This document shows positions 27,072 to 35,275 of a DNA stretch of 64,000 bases, piece after piece; the stretch's first letter is position 1; the number at the start of each line of letters is the position of its first letter. Location of the stretch: positions 1,848,501-1,912,500 of the forward strand of contig NZ_CP086063.1 of NCBI RefSeq assembly GCF_020783315.1. Reading direction: 5' to 3'. The stretch comes from Ferruginibacter lapsinanis (lineage in GTDB: Bacteria; Bacteroidota; Bacteroidia; Chitinophagales; Chitinophagaceae). The position numbers and the translations under genes were made by a program. Below the pieces are notes generated by a model. The model ran no database searches and was not told the origin of the DNA. It was given only the letters and a program-made list of their open reading frames with translations.

Positions 27072-27105
27072 AGGAGTTGAATTTATTCAACTCCTTTGTT
27101 TTTTT
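27072..27105 (+). terminator. Terminator of the OmpA-domain gene
   Basis: A perfect 10-bp stem (AGGAGTTGAA at 27072-27081 with TTCAACTCCT at 27086-27095) with a four-base loop is followed by TTG and a seven-T run. Confidence 0.85.
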
Positions 27106-27132
27106 GATAGACCAATACAACGCTGTTTTAAT

Positions 27133-27140
27133 TACTTTTG
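27133..27140 (+). promoter_or_regulatory. -7 promoter box of the LptF/G-type permease gene
   Basis: A perfect TACTTTTG lies 14 bases before the ATG at 27155. No well-spaced TTG is seen upstream, so only the -7 element is claimed. The leader would be under ten bases. Confidence 0.5.
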
Positions 27141-27154
27141 CACCGTAAGTGTTT

Positions 27155-28240
27155 ATGAAAAAAATCGACCGCTATATATTAAGCAAATACCTTACTACTT
27201 TTTTCTTTTGTCTGTTATTGTTTACAGTAATTGTAGTGGTAATAGATCTTAGTGAAAAAACAGATGATTTCGTAAAATCGAAATTATCCGGGTGGCAGAT
27301 ATTTGTGCAATATTATACAGGTTTTATTCCTCGGTTGGATGCGATGCTTTTCCCACTGTTTGTTTTCATTGCAGTTATTTTCTTTACTTCAAAAATGGCA
27401 GAAAGGTCGGAAGTGGTGGCGATACTTAGTAGTGGTGTAAGTTTTCGCCGGTTTTTATTTCCTTATTGGGTCGGCGGTATTTTCTTAACAGTCTTACTTT
27501 GGTCGGTATATCATTTTGTTTTACCGGATGCAAATACCAAATGGGGGATATTTCAGGCTAGATACCTGGATATGAATTTTGGCGGAGCCCCCGATGCTAC
27601 CAAAAATTATTATTTCAGGATAGACTCTTCTTCATATGCAGGTATACGCTATTATGATACTACCAGCAAAAGGGGGAGTAGTTTTTTTGTACAAAAATTT
27701 GATAAAGACCAAATGGTATATAATCTGAGAGCAGATAATATTGTTTGGGATACAGCATCAAAAAAATGGAGCTTAACAAATGCAATGGAGCGTTTCTTTA
27801 AAGGGAAAAAAGAGACGATGAAGTTCAGTCGTTCGTTGGTAATGGATTATAATTTTAAACCCAGAGACCTTAAAAAAGAAGAGTATTTAAAAGATCGCTT
27901 ACCCACACCTGAATTGAATGAAGTGATTAGGATGGAAAAGTTAAGAGGGTCGGAAAATATTAATTCTTTTCTGGTAGAAAGATATAACCGTGATTCAATA
28001 CCGGTGTCTGTAGTCATTCTTACATTGATTGGCGCAATATTGGCATCACGTAAAGTAAGAGGAGGGAGTGGACTTCATCTTGCAGCTGGAGTATTGTTGA
28101 GTGTTTTGTATGTGCTCTTCAGCAGGTTTGCATTGGTATTTTCTACCAAAGGAGATTTTTCTCCCTTGATAGCGGCATGGTTACCCAATGTATTTTTCGG
28201 ATTACTTGCTTTTTATTTGTATAAAAAAGCGCCGAAATAA
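27155..28240 (+). CDS. LptF/LptG family permease (YjgP/YjgQ)
   Basis: The 361-residue inner-membrane protein is from the LPS-export permease family. It has an N-terminal cytoplasmic and membrane segment (DRYILSKYLTTFFFCLLLFTVIVVV), a long periplasmic jelly-roll domain (residues about 130-270), and C-terminal helices (GLHLAAGVLLSVLYVLFSRFALVF). LptF and LptG pair with LptB2 to pull lipopolysaccharide from the inner membrane. Which of the two it is cannot be settled; NCBI annotates most Bacteroidota members as LptF/LptG family. ATG 27155 is chosen over the GTG at 27149. It is convergent with proC, with a two-base gap. Confidence 0.88.
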   Translation: MKKIDRYILSKYLTTFFFCLLLFTVIVVVIDLSEKTDDFVKSKLSGWQIFVQYYTGFIPRLDAMLFPLFVFIAVIFFTSKMAERSEVVAILSSGVSFRRFLFPYWVGGIFLTVLLWSVYHFVLPDANTKWGIFQARYLDMNFGGAPDATKNYYFRIDSSSYAGIRYYDTTSKRGSSFFVQKFDKDQMVYNLRADNIVWDTASKKWSLTNAMERFFKGKKETMKFSRSLVMDYNFKPRDLKKEEYLKDRLPTPELNEVIRMEKLRGSENINSFLVERYNRDSIPVSVVILTLIGAILASRKVRGGSGLHLAAGVLLSVLYVLFSRFALVFSTKGDFSPLIAAWLPNVFFGLLAFYLYKKAPK

Positions 28241-28242
28241 AT

Positions 28243-29037
28243 TTATCCTTTAATGATCTTATCGTAGCTGGTAGCAATTCCTTTTATTAAAGAAGAACTG
28301 AATCCCTGGTGTTCCATCTCATTTAACCCTGCAATAGTACAACCTTTTGGGGTAGTTACTTTGTCTATCTCCTGTTCTGGGTGAGTGCCTTTTTGTAATA
28401 ATAATTCAGCAGCACCTTTTACCGTTTGTGCAGCGATCAGATTAGCGGTAGCTGCATCAAATCCGATCTCAATACCGCCTTGTATATTGGCACGAATGTA
28501 TCGCATTGCATAAGCAGTACCACAAGCTCCCAATACGGTAGCAGCATCCATTAATTTTTCATCAATAACTACTACTTTACCCACTGTACAAAACAGGTCT
28601 TTTACAAAATTAACCTGGCTCTCTGTTGCATTTTTAAAACTCAGGCAGGTCATGCTTTCCTGTATAGCAATTGCGGTGTTAGGCATAGCTCTGCAAACAG
28701 CCATTTTCTTTTTAACGATCTCTTCAATATCGCTGATCGAAATACCTGTCAATACAGAGGAAATAATATGTTTACTGTTCAATACAGTTTTTAAACCACT
28801 CAATACATCTTTGACCTGGAATGGCTTTATTGCTAATATGATCAATTCACTATTACGTACAGCCGAAGCATTGTCAGAAGTGACTTTTACACCTTTGTCC
28901 TGCAATGATTTTAACGTGTTGGTATTTCTTTTAGTAATTGTAATATCAGCGGGCTTACAAAATTTGCTTTTTAATAAACCTTCGGCGATAGCGGTACCTA
29001 AATTTCCCCCACCTATAATAGCAATTTTTTTACTCAT
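28243..29037 (-). CDS. proC: Pyrroline-5-carboxylate reductase
   Basis: The 264-residue enzyme reduces pyrroline-5-carboxylate to proline with NAD(P)H. The N-terminal dinucleotide motif is IAIIGGGNLGTAIAEGLL. The ILAIKPFQVKDVL segment and CRAMPNTAIAIQESM near 115 follow. The C-terminal dimer domain has LGACGTAYAMRYI near 169 and the family pattern VTTPKGCTIAGLNEME (the P5CR signature with SPGG replaced by TPKG) near 229. It is cytoplasmic and full length. Purine gene purL lies upstream on the same strand, 42 bases away; the two may share a transcript. Confidence 0.94.
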   Translation of the reverse strand: MSKKIAIIGGGNLGTAIAEGLLKSKFCKPADITITKRNTNTLKSLQDKGVKVTSDNASAVRNSELIILAIKPFQVKDVLSGLKTVLNSKHIISSVLTGISISDIEEIVKKKMAVCRAMPNTAIAIQESMTCLSFKNATESQVNFVKDLFCTVGKVVVIDEKLMDAATVLGACGTAYAMRYIRANIQGGIEIGFDAATANLIAAQTVKGAAELLLQKGTHPEQEIDKVTTPKGCTIAGLNEMEHQGFSSSLIKGIATSYDKIIKG

Positions 29038-29079
29038 GATTGATTGTTTAACATTGATCTACGCAATTTATCTCTTTTT

Positions 29080-31323
29080 TTACAAAGCAGCTAAAGCCTG
29101 TTCACTTTCCTGACCAGCTAACAGATTCCCGATCGCATTGTCATATTTTTCTTTCCATTCTGAAATCGATCCCCAGTTTTCGGCCCCTACTTTAATTTCT
29201 CCGCTTGTTACTTTGCCCAGTTGAGTAAAACGGATCGCTTGTTTTTTTATAATTTCAGTAAATGCAGTCAGTTTATCGGATGATACCGAAACAATTACCC
29301 TGCTTTGTGCTTCACCAAATAGATATGCATCTGCTCTCAGAGAAGCTTCTACTGTTGATAATTCAAATCCAAGATCACGATTAAATCCACTTTCTACCAA
29401 GGTGATAAATAACCCTCCTTCACTTATATCGTGTGCACTTTCTACTACTTTGTTTTTTATCAATTCACTTACAGACTGTTGTAAAGTAAATTCTTCATTC
29501 AAATCAAAATATGGAGCAGGGCTAAATTCAATACCATGTATTTTATGTAAATACTCAGATGAATGAATATCGTTTCTATTTTGACCAATCATAAAGATAA
29601 GGTCGCCTTCTTTCTTGAAATCCATCGTCATCGCATCGCCAATACTATCTATCAAACCAACCATTCCGATAGTAGGTGTTGGATAAACCGGTCCATCAGG
29701 AGATTGATTGTAGAAGCTAACGTTACCACCGGTAACGGGTGTATCGAATTTTACACAAGCTTCACCCATTCCTTTAATAGCATTTACAAACTGGTAATAT
29801 ACTTCAGGGTTATATGGGTTTCCAAAATTCAAGCAGTTGGTTACACCTAGTGGTTGGCCACCACTGCACACAATATTTCTTGCAGCTTCGGATACAGCAA
29901 TCATAGCGCCCTTGTAAGGATCTGCAAAAACGTAACGGCTGTTACAGTCTGTTGTTAATGCCAATGCTTTGTTGGTAGGCTTAGCAATAACAACGGCAGC
30001 ATCGCTTGGTAAATTGGTAGAGATAGTTCCGGCACCAACCATGCTATCGTATTGCGTATATACCCAACGTTTAGATGCAATGTTTGGGATAGTGATCAAT
30101 TGTTCTGCCACAGTTTTCAGGTCTGTCGGAACTGCTATCGTATCAACGTTGAATTTTTTTATTTCTTCCAGGTATTTCGGTTCGGTATACTCTCTTTCAT
30201 ACTGAGGAGCTCCACCTCCTAATACCAATTCATGAGCAGGAACTTTTGCTTCCAGTACGCCATTCATATAAAAATTCAGGAAGCCATCATTTGTTACATA
30301 TCCAATCTCACTGCAAGGTAGATCCCATTTTTCAAAAATATCAATGACTGCTTTTTCTTTTCCTTTTTCTACCACCATTAACATTCTCTCCTGGCTTTCA
30401 CTTAACAGTAATTCCCATGCTTTCATATTTTTCTGACGCATCGGAACTTTGTCCAGATCAATATGCATGCCTGTATTTCCTTTTGCACTCATTTCGGCTG
30501 TGGAGCATATAATGCCAGCTGCTCCCATATCCTGCATACCTACAACGGCATCAGTTTTCAATAATTCTAAACAGGCTTCTAATAATTTTTTTTCTTGAAA
30601 AGGATCGCCTACCTGTACCGCAGGGAGATCTTCAACGCTATCTGCAGTAATATTCGCAGAGGCAAAACTTGCCCCTCCAATTCCGTCTTTGCCTGTGGCA
30701 CTACCTACAAAAAAAACCGGGTTGCCAGCAACATTACCTGAAGTAGCAGAGATAGTTGTACCGTTTTTCAATGTGCCAACACTCATGGCATTTACTAACG
30801 GATTAGTATGATAGCAGTCTTCAAAATAAATCTCTCCTCCAACTGTAGGTACACCAAAGCAATTCCCATAATGACCGATGCCATGTACTACTCCTGCAAG
30901 TAAGTGCTTTGTTTTAGCTTCTGTCAAATTTCCAAAGCGAAGAGAGTTAAGAGATGCAATTGGTCTTGCTCCCATCGTAAAAATATCTCTATGGATACCC
31001 CCCACACCTGTTGCTGCTCCCTGAAAAGGTTCTAATGCAGAAGGATGGTTATGCGATTCAATTTTGAATACTACACCATAGCCATCTCCTATGTCCATTA
31101 ATCCGGCATTTTCTTCACCTGCTTTTACCAGCATTTTTTTTCCTTCTCTGGGTAGTGTTTTCAGCCACTTGATTGAATTTTTGTAACTGCAATGTTCACT
31201 CCACATTGCACTAAAGCAACATAGTTCTGTAAAGTTTGGTGTACGTCCGAGCTTTTGTTTTATCAATTCAAATTCTTCGGCGGTAAGTCTTAATTGTTCG
31301 GCAGTGGTGGCTGTAATTTCCAT
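29080..31323 (-). CDS. purL: Phosphoribosylformylglycinamidine synthase subunit PurL (small type)
   Basis: At 747 residues this is the short PurL, which needs PurQ and PurS. The ATP-grasp-like AIR-synthase fold is clear: SAMWSEHCSYKNS near residue 38, GAATGVGGIHRDIFTMGARP near 96 (the FGAR/ATP loop), and the repeated-half motif GGNVSFYNQSP near 537. It converts FGAR, ATP and ammonia to FGAM. purS lies 10 kb away at 18917 rather than beside it, and purQ is not in the window. The adjacent proC is downstream on the same strand. Confidence 0.95.
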   Translation of the reverse strand: MEITATTAEQLRLTAEEFELIKQKLGRTPNFTELCCFSAMWSEHCSYKNSIKWLKTLPREGKKMLVKAGEENAGLMDIGDGYGVVFKIESHNHPSALEPFQGAATGVGGIHRDIFTMGARPIASLNSLRFGNLTEAKTKHLLAGVVHGIGHYGNCFGVPTVGGEIYFEDCYHTNPLVNAMSVGTLKNGTTISATSGNVAGNPVFFVGSATGKDGIGGASFASANITADSVEDLPAVQVGDPFQEKKLLEACLELLKTDAVVGMQDMGAAGIICSTAEMSAKGNTGMHIDLDKVPMRQKNMKAWELLLSESQERMLMVVEKGKEKAVIDIFEKWDLPCSEIGYVTNDGFLNFYMNGVLEAKVPAHELVLGGGAPQYEREYTEPKYLEEIKKFNVDTIAVPTDLKTVAEQLITIPNIASKRWVYTQYDSMVGAGTISTNLPSDAAVVIAKPTNKALALTTDCNSRYVFADPYKGAMIAVSEAARNIVCSGGQPLGVTNCLNFGNPYNPEVYYQFVNAIKGMGEACVKFDTPVTGGNVSFYNQSPDGPVYPTPTIGMVGLIDSIGDAMTMDFKKEGDLIFMIGQNRNDIHSSEYLHKIHGIEFSPAPYFDLNEEFTLQQSVSELIKNKVVESAHDISEGGLFITLVESGFNRDLGFELSTVEASLRADAYLFGEAQSRVIVSVSSDKLTAFTEIIKKQAIRFTQLGKVTSGEIKVGAENWGSISEWKEKYDNAIGNLLAGQESEQALAAL

Positions 31324-31371
31324 ATTTTTTTATTACACTAATTACGATTGAATTAATATCAATTTGATTTA

Positions 31372-31485
31372 TTTTATTACACGTTATTTTGTATGTATTG
31401 CACTTTTACTAACCAGATAGAGGTTTTGAAATTAAATAACCTTAATTCGTGTAATTCGTGTAATTGTTTAATTCGTGTAATAAAA
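31372..31485. repeat. Inverted repeat and TAATTCGTG tandem repeat between purL and the next gene
   Basis: TTTTATTACACG (31372-31383) is the exact complement of CGTGTAATAAAA (31474-31485). Within the right half, TAATTCGTG repeats at 31443-31451, 31452-31460 and 31469-31477. A second TTTTATTACAC copy lies at 31328-31338. The elements sit between the divergent starts of purL and the membrane-protein gene. Confidence 0.6.
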
Positions 31486-31564
31486 TGCAAAAGTACAACC
31501 TGTATTTCTTTTTAAGTTATAGATAGATATTTATTATTTTAACTAACTTCCCACACTAAAAATT

Positions 31565-32836
31565 TTGTACTTGGGATATCTACTGTTCATTTTTTATTTG
31601 TTGCTTTTTTGCTGGTTGCTCGGTAAAATAAAATTTGTAGTTAATGCCGGACTGAGTAAAAAAATTATAGTAATACTTTTTTTAACTAAAGTATCTGCAG
31701 GATTATTCGCCGGATGGTTATATCAATTTTATCCTAATGCAGATACTTGGTTATATCATTCTGATGCATTAAAAGAATATCAACTTCTTTTTATCAATCC
31801 TAAAGAATATTTTACCAATTTATTTATTTCAAATTATGGAGATGATTATTCGGGAGTGTTTAAGTCTACTGGCTCATACTGGAATGATCTAAAGACAAAC
31901 TTGATGGTAAAAATGGTTTCAGTCTTTCATATTCTTAGCGGAGGTCGTTATTATATAAATGTCGTAATTTATAATTTCCTGATATTTTTAGGGAATATAG
32001 CCTTGTTCAAGGTATTTAAGCAGGTATATAAAAACCATACAAACATTCTTGTCATAACTTGCTTTCTGCTGCCATCATTTATTTTCTTTGGTAGTACTAT
32101 CCATAAAGAAGGATTGATCATAGCGGCGTTGGGCACATCAATATATTGTATATATAATACCTTACACTATTCGGGTCTTACTTTTCGCTGGGTATTTTTC
32201 ATTATATGTTCACTAGGTTTTATTTTTCTGCTTAGGAATTTTGTTTTTATGGCATTTATTCCCGGTGCGATTGCCTGGGTTATTGCAGAAAAGACGACAT
32301 TCAGACCATTGGTAGTTTTTTCCGTTGTTTATGGGTTGCTTATAATACTATTTTTCACAATTGGAAAAGTTATCCCGGTACTGAATTTACCACAGGCTGT
32401 AGTAGAAAAGCAGGAGGCATTCAAAGGACTTGAAAAAGCTAATACAGCAGTTGAGATGGGAACATTGCATCCCACTTTCAGAAGTTTTGTTGCGAATACA
32501 CCAAGGGCCATTGTAAATAGTTTACTTCGGCCTTTTATAACAGATGGGAAGTTACTTCGCTTTCTATATCTTTTTGCTTTTGAAATATTATTGTATGAAC
32601 TGATTTTCCTAGTCTTCCTCTTTTTTAAAAGGGATGATAGTATGATTTTCAGTAATTCGTTCGTGGTATTTGGCTTGTTTTTTAGTTTTTCGCTTTTGCT
32701 TATGATAGGGTATACTACTTCTGTGCTCGGTGCTATAGTACGTTATAAGTCAATCTATCTGCCTTTTATAATAACACCTCTGTTATATTATATTAGTTGG
32801 GAAAAACTTGTCCTAACACTTCGAATTAAAAAATAA
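31565..32836 (+). CDS. Polytopic membrane protein, possible surface-glycan polymerase-like
   Basis: I do not recognise this 423-residue protein beyond its shape. It has about ten hydrophobic segments, from IFYLLLFCWLLG at the start to FIITPLLYYISWEKL at the end. A soluble loop has a D-tWLYH..ALKEYQLLF motif near residue 61, and RNFVFMAFIPGAIAWVIAEK and GYTTSVLGAIVRYKSIYLPF occur later. Long loops with acidic and aromatic residues are seen in Wzy/EpsG polymerases and oligosaccharide-handling proteins, but that is weak inference. No other glycan genes are adjacent. The start is unclear: TTG 31565 or TTG 31571; no ATG is near. Confidence 0.5.
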   Translation: MYLGYLLFIFYLLLFCWLLGKIKFVVNAGLSKKIIVILFLTKVSAGLFAGWLYQFYPNADTWLYHSDALKEYQLLFINPKEYFTNLFISNYGDDYSGVFKSTGSYWNDLKTNLMVKMVSVFHILSGGRYYINVVIYNFLIFLGNIALFKVFKQVYKNHTNILVITCFLLPSFIFFGSTIHKEGLIIAALGTSIYCIYNTLHYSGLTFRWVFFIICSLGFIFLLRNFVFMAFIPGAIAWVIAEKTTFRPLVVFSVVYGLLIILFFTIGKVIPVLNLPQAVVEKQEAFKGLEKANTAVEMGTLHPTFRSFVANTPRAIVNSLLRPFITDGKLLRFLYLFAFEILLYELIFLVFLFFKRDDSMIFSNSFVVFGLFFSFSLLLMIGYTTSVLGAIVRYKSIYLPFIITPLLYYISWEKLVLTLRIKK

Positions 32837-32918
32837 TTACATATTTAATTTTTGCCTATTTTTTAACCAAAAAATTAAAAATAAATTCAAAATGACCGTT
32901 TATTGAATTTATTTCCGT

Positions 32919-32926
32919 TAATTTTG
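32919..32926 (+). promoter_or_regulatory. -7 promoter box of glnA
   Basis: A perfect TAATTTTG lies 21 bases before the glnA ATG. A TTG at 32903-32905 is only 13 bases upstream, so a standard -33 element is not evident. Nitrogen-responsive control cannot be read. Confidence 0.5.
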
Positions 32927-32947
32927 TCTTTCTAAAACAAAAAAATC

Positions 32948-35140
32948 ATGCAATCACTACGTTTTAAAGCAATCGACAATTTACAGTCGAATCAGGAAGT
33001 TGCAGTAAAAGCATCTGCAAAAATCACCGGAATTTTTGGTGAGAATGTGTTTACTCTAAAAACTGCACGCCAGTTTTTAAGCGACGAAGCATACAAAAGT
33101 TTAGTAGCTTCTATCAAAGGTGGCAAAAAGATCGACCGTGCTATGGGAAATCAAATTGCTAACGGCGTAAGAGCTTGGGCTGAAAGTAAAGGTGTTACAC
33201 ATTACACACACTGGTTTCAACCGTTAACTGATCTATCTGCTGAAAAGCATGATTCATTTTTTACATTAAAAGGAGATGGCACTCCAATTGAAGAGTTTGA
33301 AGGAACTGCTTTAATTCAGCAAGAACCAGATGCGTCTTCTTTCCCTAATGGTGGTTTGAGAGCTACTTTCGAAGCTCGTGGATATACTGCGTGGGATCCA
33401 TCTTCTCCAGCTTTTATCATGGAAATTGGTCAGGGAAAAACTTTATGTGTTCCTACTATTTTCGTTTCATACACCGGCGAATCGTTGGATGCTAAGACTC
33501 CTTTGATCAAATCATTGGTTGCGATGGATAAAGCAGCTGTAGATGTTTGTCAGTATTTTGATAAAAATGTAACTAAAGTAACTGCCAACTTAGGTTGGGA
33601 ACAAGAATATTTTGTGATTGATGCAGGTATGGTAAATGCTCGTCCTGATATCGCAATGACAGGTCGTACAGTATTTGGTCATGCTCCTGCTAAAGGACAA
33701 CAATTAGAAGATCATTATTTCGGTGCTATTCCTGAAAGAGTGTATGCTTTCATGAGAGATTTTGAAACTGAAGCATATAAATTGGGTATACCTCTTCGTA
33801 CTCGTCATAATGAAGTAGCTCCATCTCAATTTGAGTGTGCGCCTATTTACGAAGAAGCTAACCTGGCGGTAGATCATAATACTTTATTAATGGATGTTAT
33901 GACAAGAACTGCAAAACGTCATGGTTTAGTAGTATTGTTACATGAAAAACCATTTGCTGGTATTAACGGTAGTGGTAAACACAATAACTGGAGTATCGGT
34001 ACTGATACAGGGGTTAATTTATTATCTCCTGGTAAAACTCCAAAAACCAATTTGATGTTCTTGACATTCTTTGTTAATACCATCAAAGCGGTTCATGATT
34101 ACGCTCCTTTATTAAGAGCATCAATTGCAAGTGCAGGTAACGATCACCGCTTGGGTGCTAACGAAGCTCCTCCGGCTATCATCTCTGTATTCATCGGTAA
34201 ATACCTAACTGAAGTACTAGGACAGGTTGAAACCCGTGTTGGTGGTAAGTTTGATGAACAAGACGAAGCGATGTTGAAACTGGATATTCATAAAACAATT
34301 CCAGAATTGATGTTGGATAACACTGATCGTAACCGTACTTCTCCATTTGCATTCACCGGAAATAAATTTGAATTCCGTGCGGTAGGTTCTGCGGCAAATT
34401 GTGCAAATGCAATGACAGTACTGAATGCAATTGTTGCTGATACATTGAAACAATTTAAGAAAGATGTTGATGCGTTAATTGAAAAAGGTGATAAAAAAGA
34501 GATCGCTATCATGCAGGTGATTCAGCGTTATATTGTTGAAAGCAAAAAAGTATTATTTGAAGGTGATGGATATAGCGAAGCATGGGCAAACGAAGCTGCA
34601 AAAAGAGGGTTACCAAATGTAAAAACTACTCCGCAGGCTTTAGATGCATACATGTCTGATACAGCTAAAAAATTATTTGAAGGTTGTGAGATATACAATC
34701 ATGCTGAATTAGAAGCTCGTCATGAGATCATGTTGGAAGCGTACATTAAAAAAGTACAAATTGAAGCAAGGATCATGGGTGAGTTAGCTACATCGGTTAT
34801 TTTACCATCTGCTGTTAAATATCAAAATGTGTTATTGACTAATATTAAAGGTTTGAAAGAAGCTGGTTTGAAAGAAGAAGCTTACTCTAACCAATTACAA
34901 ATATTAGAGAAAATAAGTACACATATTGCTAAAATGAGCTCTGGTGTTGAAAAAATGATTGAAGAAAGAAAGCGTGTAAATGAAATTAGCAATACAAGAG
35001 AAAAAGCCATCGCTTATTGTGATGATATCAAAGGGAAATACTTTGATGCGATCCGTTACAGCGTTGATAAATTAGAAGTATTGGTGGATGATGCTTATTG
35101 GGCATTGCCTAAATACAGAGAAATGCTTTTCTTAAGATAA
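32948..35140 (+). CDS. glnA: Type III glutamine synthetase
   Basis: The 730-residue enzyme is the GSIII class of Bacteroidota and cyanobacteria, far longer than the ~450-residue GSI. Metal- and substrate-binding signatures are visible: GWEQEYFVID near residue 216 (metal Glu), SQFECAPIYEEAN near 295, GINGSGKHNNWSIG near 340 (the conserved GSGxHxxxS), and NRTSPFAFTGNKFEFRAVGS near 460. A V-like C-terminal domain follows. It makes glutamine from glutamate, ammonia and ATP in the cytoplasm. It is a single-gene unit with a strong terminator. The gene has favoured codons, fitting high expression. Confidence 0.95.
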   Translation: MQSLRFKAIDNLQSNQEVAVKASAKITGIFGENVFTLKTARQFLSDEAYKSLVASIKGGKKIDRAMGNQIANGVRAWAESKGVTHYTHWFQPLTDLSAEKHDSFFTLKGDGTPIEEFEGTALIQQEPDASSFPNGGLRATFEARGYTAWDPSSPAFIMEIGQGKTLCVPTIFVSYTGESLDAKTPLIKSLVAMDKAAVDVCQYFDKNVTKVTANLGWEQEYFVIDAGMVNARPDIAMTGRTVFGHAPAKGQQLEDHYFGAIPERVYAFMRDFETEAYKLGIPLRTRHNEVAPSQFECAPIYEEANLAVDHNTLLMDVMTRTAKRHGLVVLLHEKPFAGINGSGKHNNWSIGTDTGVNLLSPGKTPKTNLMFLTFFVNTIKAVHDYAPLLRASIASAGNDHRLGANEAPPAIISVFIGKYLTEVLGQVETRVGGKFDEQDEAMLKLDIHKTIPELMLDNTDRNRTSPFAFTGNKFEFRAVGSAANCANAMTVLNAIVADTLKQFKKDVDALIEKGDKKEIAIMQVIQRYIVESKKVLFEGDGYSEAWANEAAKRGLPNVKTTPQALDAYMSDTAKKLFEGCEIYNHAELEARHEIMLEAYIKKVQIEARIMGELATSVILPSAVKYQNVLLTNIKGLKEAGLKEEAYSNQLQILEKISTHIAKMSSGVEKMIEERKRVNEISNTREKAIAYCDDIKGKYFDAIRYSVDKLEVLVDDAYWALPKYREMLFLR

Positions 35141-35174
35141 TCTCTTTTAAAATAGCTGGCAAGCAATCGTTACG

Positions 35175-35206
35175 GCCCGGTTTACTTAGTAAATCGGGCT
35201 TTTTTT
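35175..35206 (+). terminator. Terminator of glnA
   Basis: An 11-bp stem (GCCCGGTTTAC with GTAAATCGGGC, one G-T pair, three-base loop) is followed by seven Ts. It begins 34 bases after the stop codon. Confidence 0.9.
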
Positions 35207-35226
35207 ATTGTATTGGCTTTGCATAT

Positions 35227-35249
35227 AAAAAAATCCGGCTATTGCCGGA
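35227..35249 (-). terminator. Terminator of the E2 dehydrogenase gene
   Basis: On the minus strand the stem TCCGGC-AATA-GCCGGA (35234-35249) is followed by seven Ts (35227-35233). It lies 27 bases past the E2 stop codon and back to back with the glnA terminator. Confidence 0.8.
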
Positions 35250-35275
35250 CTGAGATCAATCAATAAAAATTTATT

